A stretch of 16,259 bases of DNA from Monosiga brevicollis MX1 (Eukaryota; Opisthokonta; Choanoflagellata; Craspedida; Salpingoecidae). Position 1 is the stretch's first letter, and every line of letters begins with the position of its first letter. Under the pieces are notes generated by a model. It saw only the letters and a program-made list of their open reading frames with translations. It had not been told where the DNA came from and did not search any database. Where the stretch lies: contig NW_001865086.1 in NCBI RefSeq assembly GCF_000002865.3, positions 1 through 16,259 on the forward strand. The letters are read 5' to 3'. The position numbers were made by a program, and so were the translations under genes. Below, in pieces: positions 9,345-16,259 of the stretch.

Positions 9345-10467
9345 ATGTGCGAGGCGACGAGCGATTTGTACAAGGAAACACGAGCCTTGCTTGCAACAGA
9401 TCCGAAGCAGCGGCCAACTCTCTTCAGCACCGGGCAGAGTGTGCAGCGACCTGTTACGACCCAAGTTGTTGGGCCAGCCATTGACGTTTTACGCGACGCA
9501 CCCGAGCTCATCCCCGAGGTGCGTTGCTTGCCGTTATCGTCATAATAGTATGATTATTTTTATCTTGACAAGCCGACTGATGGAAGTTCATTGTGTATAT
9601 AGGTGGCTGAGCTGCTACAGCAGTTGAGCACGGACGGGCGAGGGCCAAGCAACGTTGTTGTGAAGCGGGTGGAGCGCGTGCACAACCCCGTGCTGTGGGA
9701 ACGCTACAGTGCTAAGCGACGCGAGATGCTGGATCGCATCACAAGGAAGGAGCACCTTTGTCCTCTTGTAACCTTCACAACGGACGCGCTCTCGGGCTGT
9801 CCAGCTTTGCTTCGGGATACACCCTGTCAAGAGCGCCTGCTGCTCCACGGCATCGCCCCCGACACCGAGCGATCGCTGCGCGACAAGATTGTGCGCCTGG
9901 GCCTCGACTATCGCTTCGCCGGTAGCAGCAGCGGCCATCTGTATGGTCTTGGTGTTTACTTGGCTGACCATCCCGGCAAGGTGCGGCGGCGCTGTCTTGC
10001 AGGTTTAATTTGATCGTATTTGCTATCGCTGCTCACAGGCGCGGTGTCGGCATGGCTGTAGAGTCATCAATATGCAAAGCCTGGACCCAACGGTGAACGC
10101 ATGGTCATCATCGCGCGAGCCCTGTTGGGCCGTGCCTTTGTCCATGAATCGCCTCGTTCTGGAGCGCTGGCCCCTCCGCCTCTACCCAACCGGCGTAGCA
10201 ACCATGAGCGGTGCGTTGGGCAGACTTTCCTTTTTTTTTTATTATTATTTTTTTTTCCCTTTATGCATGTGAGGCTTAGCCGAGTTGCCTTCTGGCCGCC
10301 TTCTGACCCAACCTGACTGTTACGTCTGCCTTTTCTACAGATATGACTCGGTTGTCGCGATGCCGCCTGGGCGCGGTTTTCACGAGGTGATCATCTTTGA
10401 GAATGACCAAATCTATCCCGAGTTGGTGGTGTGCTACACGAGCGATAGGATGGGGCGTGTTGTTTGA
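9345..10467 (+). CDS. Truncated paralogue: kinase C-lobe end plus complete PARP domain, 4 exons
   Basis: The exons are 9345-9518, 9603-9980, 10062-10210 and 10341-10467, giving 275 residues. They match the last four exons of the upstream ankyrin-kinase-PARP gene one for one, with the same splice phases (0, 0, 2). The first exon keeps only the kinase tail ([14 protein letters not shown]); the catalytic loop and N-lobe are absent. The PARP domain is intact: [20 protein letters not shown] histidine (codon 9846), YGLGVYLAD tyrosine (9957), FHEVIIF glutamate (10384). It ends in a longer tail (CYTSDRMGRVV) at TGA 10465-10467. PARP domains transfer ADP-ribose from NAD+ to targets. The true 5' end is unknown: the ATG at 9345 lies right after an acceptor (GTGTGCAG), so upstream exons are expected, possibly in 8641-9268. 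The unbroken frame and kept splice sites argue for a functional gene. Confidence 0.75.
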
Positions 10468-10509
10468 TGCTTGCTGTTTTGCAGTTTGCGCTTTTCGCTT
10501 GATGCTTGT

Positions 10510-10788
10510 TCATGCCGCAAGAGCTTCACGCTGAATTGAGTTGCGCCTGATCTTGGTGCGACCACACCCACAGCACATCTTGTCACGCTTCTTACCTACA
10601 AAGCGCGTGGCTTGGAACGCTGGCCAATAAACCTTGGCGCAACCACAGTGTAGGAGCGGCACACCCATGTGCCATGATCCATATTCCCAGCTTTGTAAGG
10701 TGCCGTGCCACGTGCCTAGGAACCCCCATTCCCATCGAAATGTCTGCACATGTTCCAACAGCGAGTATAGATGATGAACGTCGACTTC
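10510..10788 (-). CDS. Hypothetical protein fragment with Cys-rich C-terminus
   Basis: A minus-strand frame with no stop runs from about 10788 to TGA 10512-10510 (about 92 residues), with balanced codon use and five Cys in two clusters: LLHCGCAKVYWPAF and, after KKRDKM, CCGCGRTKIRRNS. The spacing suggests a zinc-binding ribbon, but I do not recognise a family. There is no usable ATG at its 5' end (internal ATGs at 10650 and 10581 only), so it would be the last exon of a gene or a remnant. It may be chance. Confidence 0.3.
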   Translation of the reverse strand, partial: EVDVHHLYSLLEHVQTFRWEWGFLGTWHGTLQSWEYGSWHMGVPLLHCGCAKVYWPAFQATRFVGKKRDKMCCGCGRTKIRRNSIQREALAA

Positions 10789-11237
10789 ACTTCACCCATG
10801 ACGATTCTTCAGCGTAATTGGCGATCCCTCTACCTGTCTGATGGCGAGGTTCTCGCCGACCATAACCGCTGGATTGCCAGCCAGCATGCAGAGAGCAGAG
10901 ATTCAGAACGCGGGGGCGGGAATTGGCCGGAACCCTTGTCTCCGACTATGAAAACGCCCAACTCACGTCGCACAACTCGCGCCGCTACAACAGCAACAAC
11001 AACGAGCAAGTCGCCATCTCTCTTCTTCCTCAAGCCCCGGGTCGGCAGGGCTGGAGTTTTGATTCGGCTGTGAATTGGAAGACGGAGCCGAGTGTTGCAG
11101 GCATGTCGGGGATATACGACGACACCACCGTTGATCAAGCCCATAGTTCAAAGTCAATAGCGATCATAATAATCAATCGTGTGCGCGCGCGGGGCATGGA
11201 GGAGCCGAGTGTCGCAGACGCTAGCATGCCTGGGATA
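10771..11237 (+). pseudogene. Coding-like segment with a frame break, unrecognised
   Basis: From ATG 10771 one frame reads MTILQRNWRSLYLSDGEVLA then DHNRWIASQHAESRDSERGG with good codon bias. Near the G-rich run at 10912-10920 the coding signal moves to another frame (TLVSDYENAQLTSHNSRRYN, then EQVAISLLPQAPGRQGWSFD), consistent with a 1-base deletion. No domain is recognised. It ends just before the transposon, so the original gene may have been cut by, or decayed near, the insertion. Confidence 0.3.
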
Positions 11238-11238
11238 T
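11084..11238 (+). repeat. Pair of imperfect direct repeats flanking 84 nt
   Basis: GGAGCCGAGTGTTGCAGGC followed by a GGGATATA end (11084-11117) recurs as GGAGCCGAGTGTCGCAGAC with a GGGATATA end (11201-11238). The second copy has a few extra bases in the middle. They lie in the flank next to the transposon's left end and are not part of its inverted repeats. Confidence 0.5.
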
Positions 11239-11258
11239 AATATAATATATTACATGTA

Positions 11259-11414
11259 TCCCTCCTACTCACTCGTCTCAAACAAAATCTTCACAAGGTT
11301 ATGCCCAAGCAAGTCAAAGCAAATCGTGACAAGTCGTGGCATGATATCAAAAAGTCATAATCACAACTGTTCCTTTCGAAATCGTAAGCAACACTCAATT
11401 TTTTTCCGTTGAAA
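11259..11414 (+). repeat. Left terminal inverted repeat of the transposon
   Basis: The 156-nt left arm has an outer 10-nt block (11259-11268), a middle block ending GATATCAAAAAGTCAT (11331-11358) and an inner 56-nt block (11359-11414). The inner block is a perfect inverted match to 13283-13338. Between outer and middle blocks the arm has about 24 nt not in the right arm. Confidence 0.85.
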
Positions 11415-11420
11415 GTTGAG

Positions 11421-13255
11421 ATGTCAAGGCGACGTGTACGGCGGCAGTTCAAGACGCCAGTTCAGCATGCTCCACCTGATCACCTGCTGAGCTTGCCAGA
11501 ATCGTTGGGTGATGATGTCCCTGGCAGTGGTGCACCATGGGGCTTTGCTGATAACACCCCTGCCAGTGATTCGGAGCCAGTATCGCCCCCCCCAAGCTGC
11601 CTCGGAAGCTGCTCGCACCCGGAGCCCAAACGACCGTGGAAAAAACCGAGTGGGAAGGCGCGTTGGCCGCTATTCGGACAGCGACTGCCGGGCTTTCTTG
11701 GTAGCACTGGATGAGGTCGATGAGCATCAAAAATCGTGTTCTGATAGCAAGATTGCCGCTGTGCTCAAGCGGAAAATTGGAAAACAGATATCAGTCTCAA
11801 CGATCTCAAGATGGCGCCGCGAATATATCCATGAAGCGCCTGAATATGCGCGCTGCAGGCGAGCTGTCTTCAGAAGAACCACATCTCAAACCTCAAAAAC
11901 CACGATCTGGCCGCCCTTCTGTTTTGGATGCTCAGGATGAAGAGATTTTGGCTGAGTATGTCATGCGATACGGCAAGCGAGGTTCGACAGCGGACGCTCG
12001 TGAGTATCTTTACGCAAAGCGCTACAAGCCCCTCGAGCTCAGCCATTCGATCGAGCCTTGGCATGTTTCCCTTGCCACCATTTGCAATCATCTGAAGAAG
12101 CAAAACCGGGATTCTGGAATTGACAGCGAGTACGTTAGTCTACGTCCTCGTCGATATGATTCTTTCGGCCCACAGACCCAAGAGGCTTGCCTCAACTACA
12201 TTACATTCCTGCAAGCCCTGGACAAGGAGCACCTCCTCTTTTCGTCGAACAAGCATGCTCTTCTCTCTGCGGACGAGAGCTGGATGACTACCCAAGCAAC
12301 GCGACACAAAGGCTGGGTCGTTCAAGGACAAGCAAGGAGTCTGGCACCAGCGCCTCGTTCGTCGATCTCTTTCTTTGCAGCATTGGCCTACTCCGGAGAG
12401 ATTGTTTTCTTGCGTACCGACATTGGCAACAGTACAGGCGAGAGTTCACAGCGCTATTTGGAGGGCACAATTTCTGCCTGGCGAAAAAAGTATGGCTCAG
12501 GTCTTCTGGTCGTGACCTGGGACAATGTGCCACATCATTATAAAGCTCTCAGTCTCATGTCCGGCTCTCATGGTGTTGAACACACGAAAAAGGTGTTTGT
12601 GCGCGCCTCAAGCACAATTCCAGAAACTGATGAGCGCTACTCACCGCTCATTTACTATGAGTTGGATCGTGAGCTGTACGGCGGTCCGGTTCTTGTTGTC
12701 CCAATACCAAAATACCAGCCCGACTTTGCTCCCATCGAGACCGTTTTTGGTTCCGTCAAATATGCAGCAGAAGGCATTCGCGCGCGTTCATCAAGCTTTG
12801 GCTACACGCGCCTCTCAGAGAGGCTCGAGAAGATTCTCAACGTTGTTTTTGGATCCTACCTGACAAAAGATATGTTGAAAGGAGCAATCCGTGATACACA
12901 CAGGTACATGAAAGCCTGGCAGGATGGCGCCACAAATGAAGATGAGGCTCGAGCTCGCCGCGACCAGCTACGCATTCGCGACAAACAAGACTATGACCAG
13001 ATCAGGGCCGCAACTGGCGGAATCTTGAGACACAGGAGTGAATCCTTCGAGCTCGCGCCAATCTTGGACATGGCTGTCGACAACTCCCGAACTCGCCGCC
13101 AGACTGCTCGAGCCGTTGCCGCCAGCCAAGAAGACGATGCTAACGTGAATGACTTTAAATCTACATGTGAAAATAAGCGGTTGCTACTACAACGTGACAA
13201 AGCTCAGGCTCGAGCTCGCCGAGCAGCATCAGCTGCTTTGCGCAGCTCAAATTGA
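11421..13255 (+). pseudogene. DDE transposase of the IS630/Tc1/mariner superfamily, split over three frames
   Basis: Translation likely starts at ATG 11421, just inside the left inverted repeat. The first ~55 codons (MSRRRVRRQFKTPVQHAPPD...) are in one frame. The coding signal then moves +1 at or near the 8-C run (11586-11593) into a helix-turn-helix-like region (KIAAVLKRKIGKQISVSTIS, then RWRREYI), and +1 again near 11860-11880 into the catalytic frame that ends at TGA 13253-13255. In the catalytic frame SGRPSVLD is followed by acidic residues: ADESW aspartate (codon 12272), TWDN aspartate (12521) and PDFAPIE glutamate (12737). PDFAPIE corresponds to the PDLNPIE motif of the superfamily. There are 82 residues between the two aspartates and 71 between the second aspartate and the glutamate, much more than the usual 34-41. 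Two breaks make this copy look inactive unless small errors or an unseen intron explain them. Confidence 0.85.
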
Positions 13256-13282
13256 ACTTCAAAATTTCAATGATCCTCGCGA

Positions 13283-13420
13283 TTTCAACGGAAAAAAATT
13301 GAGTGTTGCTTACGATTTCGAAAGGAACAGTTGTGATTGTTTTGCAGTTGCTCATGACTTTTTGATATCATGCCACGACTTTGTTACCATTTGCACGATT
13401 TTAACCTTGTGTAGGAGGGA
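13283..13420 (-). repeat. Right terminal inverted repeat of the transposon
   Basis: The 138-nt right arm mirrors the left. Its inner 56 nt (13283-13338) match perfectly, then a 15-nt insertion (13339-13353) not found in the left arm, then the shared GATATC-containing block and the outer GTAGGAGGGA. The interrupted match suggests separate transposase-binding blocks with variable spacers, or indels since insertion. Confidence 0.85.
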
Positions 13421-13514
13421 TATACCCATAGGGCTCGTTGAACAAGTCCCATAGGAAAAAACAAGAGAGAGTTCACAACAACAGTTTCACACTTGTCATT
13501 CTTTTTTCTTTTCT

Positions 13515-13517
<3 letters not shown>

Positions 13518-13574
<57 letters not shown>

Positions 13575-13590
13575 ACACACACACACACAC
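13518..13590 (+). repeat. CA dinucleotide microsatellite
   Basis: About 73 nt of (CA)n broken by a single T at 13569. It lies between the transposon and the next gene, upstream of a TTTTTTTAG acceptor-like site (13602-13609), so it may sit in a 5' UTR intron or in the promoter of that gene. Length is likely to vary between strains. Confidence 0.95.
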
Positions 13591-13630
13591 TTTTTTTTCC
13601 TTTTTTTAGGTTCTCATAACAACAACGACG

Positions 13631-16081
13631 ATGCACCAACGGCTGGTGCTGGCATGGGGGTTTGCGGTGATGATCGTGCTGACGCTGGTCGTGCATCAGC
13701 TGGGTTCGACTCAATCGACGCTCCCGCCGCGGAAGCAAACTAGTTTGTGTCAGGCATGGGGGACTGGGAGTGGATCTGGGCAGGGTTGTAATCGTAGCCA
13801 ACAACCGCCCGATGCGCGCCACGTGAAGGACGACACCTTTACTCTTTCCCCGAGCGGGAGCAACCACCGCCCCCCGTCTCCACCGGCCACGCTGGCGCCC
13901 AGTCTTACGCCCCGACAAACCACAACCACTGCTCCACCAACTCGCCCCACCACTACCACTCGCCCCACCACCACTCGCCCCACCACCACCACTCGCCCCA
14001 CCACCACCACTCGCCCCACTACCACCACTCGCTCCACCACCACCACTCGCTCCACCACCACCACTCGCTCCACCACCACTACCACCACCACTCGCTCCAC
14101 CACCACTCGCTCCACCACCACTCGCTCCACCACCACTCGCTCCACCACTCGCTCCACCACTACCACCACTCGCTCCAGCACCCCCGCAGTCACCGCTCGC
14201 CCCAGCACTTCCGCAGTTACCATGATGTCCCGCGGCGATCCGAGCGTGCCCCGCGCCTGGCAAGATCAGATTTCTCTACAAACAGACTATGTCGACTTTG
14301 CCTACGAAGAGGTTGACGTCAACTCTAGCTTTTACTTTAAACACGTGTGTCACATCTTCAATCCAACCGTCATTGCTACCCCGACCGGCCCCAACAACGG
14401 CCTCGAGCTCCGCCTCTTTACCCGCTTCACGGGCGGCAACGAATCAGGCCACTTTGTTGACTGCCCCGACCACGACCTCCAGTCCCGCCACCCCTGCCCC
14501 GCTCAAGATTTTCGCGGCTTTTCGTTCCTCCTCACCTGCCGCCTCGATGCCGAGCTTCGTTGCATGTACGTCCCACCCGGTTCCTTCCCGTATCAACAAG
14601 GCGTTTTATTTTTTGTTTTTTGTTGAAGAAAAATACGCAAGCCCCTTTCTTATTCCCATCCGCGCTCCCCGGCTCCGACCCTTGCTCTCTAATTTTTGCT
14701 CCTGTGATTTTCCATCCACAAAGTGAGACGCTGAATCCGCTGCCACAGCAATTCAATTTTGAAGCTGGACGGGATGGCTGGCGCTATCTCGGTCCCGAAG
14801 ATGCTCGCACTTTTGTCATTCAAGACCGTGCCTACATTCTCTTCAACTCGCCCATTCACACTGGCGGCGATGGGCGGTACGTTCGCACTGCAGACACTGC
14901 ATGTTTGTGATTGTTGACTGGTGCCGGTGTTTTTCCCTCTTTCTTCGAACGGGAACTCACCTTGTTACACCTGTGATGGCCTGTTCCGTCCCAACGCAGC
15001 ACGCCCATCAAGGACTCGAGTGACTACTAGTACGTCCATCCAACCCACCAGCGTGATTCGGAGGGGGGTGCAGGAGCAAAGGCCACCTTTCTTCTTTTTC
15101 GCCTTGTTCTGTGTCGGTTGTTTTTTGTTTTTTTTTTTTTTGTTTTTTTTCGCCTTTGCTTTCAGCCCTCACCACCCTGCGTTGTCGACGGGTGGCCTGC
15201 TTTCACAGCCAGCGCCTTATGAGAGTCCAACAGGTTTACCCTACTCTTGGTGAACCGCTGACTTTGATGTATCGCGGGAGCGGTCGGATTGAAAAAAATT
15301 GGTCCTTTCTACGCCATGACCCAGAGACCAACGAGATGTTCTTTAGCCGTTTCTTTGTGCCTCACGAGGTGCGCCGAGCCGTCTGCGACCGCACCGGGCA
15401 CGGCAGAATGGACTGACCCACCCATGCCTCAACCCCTGTGGAATAGGTCGTGGCCTGTCACATGGAGACGGGGGTCTGTCGAAAGGTTGAAAGCTTTGCC
15501 AGCGCGCCCTTGTTGAGGGGTTTGATGCAAACGCTCCGCCTCCAGGTTTGATCCCATGCACAAAAAGAAAGAGAAAAACAAAAGGGTGGGGGCCCTTGGG
15601 CCTCGGATGCTTCTACTCCCCGTGCCGTCTTTCAAGCGTGTGCAGGTGGCTCATGCATCAACTTTTTTTTTTTTTTTCTGCCGTGCTTCACACTCTTTCC
15701 TCTCCTCCTCGGTGTTTTTGCGCAACCTTGCGCTAGAGTTTTCATTTGGCCTCGAACATGCTGCAGTTGTCAGAGCACGAGAACTTTGGCGTGTTGCACG
15801 GTCGTGCGACGACAGACTACTCCTATGTGCCTTTGGCGTACATTGTCGAGCCGGTCCCGCCCTACCGTGTCCTCGGCCTGGGCAAGGAGCAACTGCGGCT
15901 TCCCATCCCCAATCGGCCCGATCCCAGGGGAAGGGATCAGACGCGCCGTGTCTACGTGCATTCGCTCTTTTTGCTCAACACAACACATGTCCTCGTGGGC
16001 TACAACGTCCTTGACCGCAGCACCACCTTTGTCGTTCTCTCCCTATCTTCAATCCTGTCCACCATTCAGCGATTCTTTTGA
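13631..16081 (+). CDS. Probable type II membrane protein: Thr-rich stalk and glycan-enzyme-like beta-propeller
   Basis: The exons are 13631-14565, 14724-14876, 15000-15029, 15209-15368 and 15767 (or 15737) to 16081, giving about 530 residues with consistent phases. Residues 4-25 (RLVLAWGFAVMIVLTLVVHQ) form a hydrophobic signal anchor after a two-to-three residue tail. Residues about 97-190 are a Thr/Pro/Arg/Ser stalk made of TTTTRPTT and TTTTRSTT units, likely heavily O-glycosylated. The ectodomain then reads as beta-rich, with GPEDARTFVIQDRAYILFNS, MYRGSGRIEKNWSFL and FFVPHE. The ED.R and EKNW motifs recall the five-bladed propellers of GH43/GH130-like and related mannosyltransferase enzymes; this is a resemblance, not proof. 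A Golgi or cell-surface role in glycan work is inferred. The 30-nt third exon and the last acceptor are the weakest points of the model; an alternative pairs donor GTGACT (15019) with the acceptor ending at 15165. Confidence 0.7.
13919..14190 (+). repeat. Coding minisatellite encoding the Thr-rich stalk
   Basis: Units of CACTCGCYCCACCACC with 3-nt multiples repeat across the stalk. An upstream subtype has CGCCCC (Arg-Pro) and a downstream subtype has CGCTCC (Arg-Ser). All length changes are multiples of three, so the frame is kept. Length is likely to be polymorphic. Confidence 0.9.
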
Positions 16082-16259
16082 GACGCCCGCCGGCCTTTTG
16101 ATTTTTTTTTTTTTAATAATCATCTTTTTTTTGCACATATACATGATATGATCACCAGTGCGCGAGCGTACTTGTTTGCGTGCGTGGGCGCGTGCGTGGG
16201 CGCGTGCGCCGGTTGCCAGAGGGGTCTTTTTATGCTTGATTTTATTTTTTCCCCGTGGC
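16082..16259. other. 3' flank with T-rich tracts and a small GC repeat
   Basis: After the TGA at 16079-16081 there is a T run and TAATAATC (16103-16121), another T run, then a 12-nt-period repeat of GCGTGCGTGGGC at 16178-16208. No gene is seen before the window ends. Confidence 0.4.

Larger units (their letters stand above)
11259..13420 (+). mobile_element. IS630/Tc1/mariner-type DNA transposon, 2162 bp, complete ends
   Basis: The element is bounded by TCCCTCCTAC at the left and its complement GTAGGAGGGA at the right, each next to a TA dinucleotide (11257-11258 and 13421-13422). That is the target duplication expected of the IS630/Tc1/mariner superfamily. Both ends carry long matching inverted repeats, and the interior holds a single DDE transposase gene reading left to right. 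The sequence is complete from end to end, but the transposase is split over three frames, so this copy is probably not autonomous now. Confidence 0.9.

Noticed and set aside
13517-14263. Long minus-strand Gly/Ser- and Val/Arg-rich frames opposite the stalk.
   Set aside because: They are the reverse complement of the ACC/TCC minisatellite and the CA repeat; low-complexity repeats keep several frames open.

Overview
The window looks like nuclear DNA of a small-genome, intron-rich unicellular eukaryote. Genes are close together on both strands. Introns are short (about 75-190 nt), obey GT-AG and often end after a T-rich tract. Coding third positions favour C or G. A BLOC-1 subunit, a SKP1 C-terminus and an ankyrin/kinase/PARP fusion with TKL-like kinase motifs would suit a holozoan protist such as a choanoflagellate. 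That placement is an inference; no species-diagnostic gene is present. Gene models below were built by hand by matching reading frames across GT-AG sites and checking that phases agree.

Layout. (1) 74-529 (+): last two exons of a SKP1-family gene. (2) 1276-2446 (-): complete four-exon gene that I recognise as BLOC-1 subunit 4 (cappuccino). It is convergent with SKP1. (3) 2447-3061: short intergenic stretch with ambiguous coding-like signal. (4) 3062-8265 (+): large multi-exon gene encoding ankyrin repeats (one repeat per phase-0 exon), a long helical/coiled-coil region, a Ser/Thr-type kinase domain and a C-terminal PARP (ADP-ribosyltransferase) domain. (5) 8641-9268 (+): coding-like, unrecognised, partly broken segment. 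(6) 9345-10467 (+): second copy of only the last four exons of gene 4 (end of the kinase plus the whole PARP domain), with the same intron positions and phases. (7) 10510-11237: weak gene remnants on both strands. (8) 11259-13420: complete IS630/Tc1/mariner-type DNA transposon with interrupted terminal inverted repeats, TA target duplication and a frame-disrupted DDE transposase. (9) 13518-13590: CA microsatellite. (10) 13631-16081 (+): gene for a probable type II membrane protein with a Thr/Pro/Ser-rich stalk and an ectodomain resembling the five-bladed beta-propellers of glycan-active enzymes.

The most interesting region is 3062-10467. The fusion resembles tankyrase (ankyrin array plus PARP) with a kinase inserted between the two. 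The H-Y-E PARP triad is intact in both copies. Neighbouring ankyrin exons differ mainly at residues expected on the binding surface, while the introns between them are nearly or completely identical. This suggests recent duplication with exchange between cassettes and selection for new recognition specificities. One ankyrin exon carries a 1-base deletion. Sensor repeats joined to two signalling enzymes would suit a stress or immune-type receptor, but that role is inference only.
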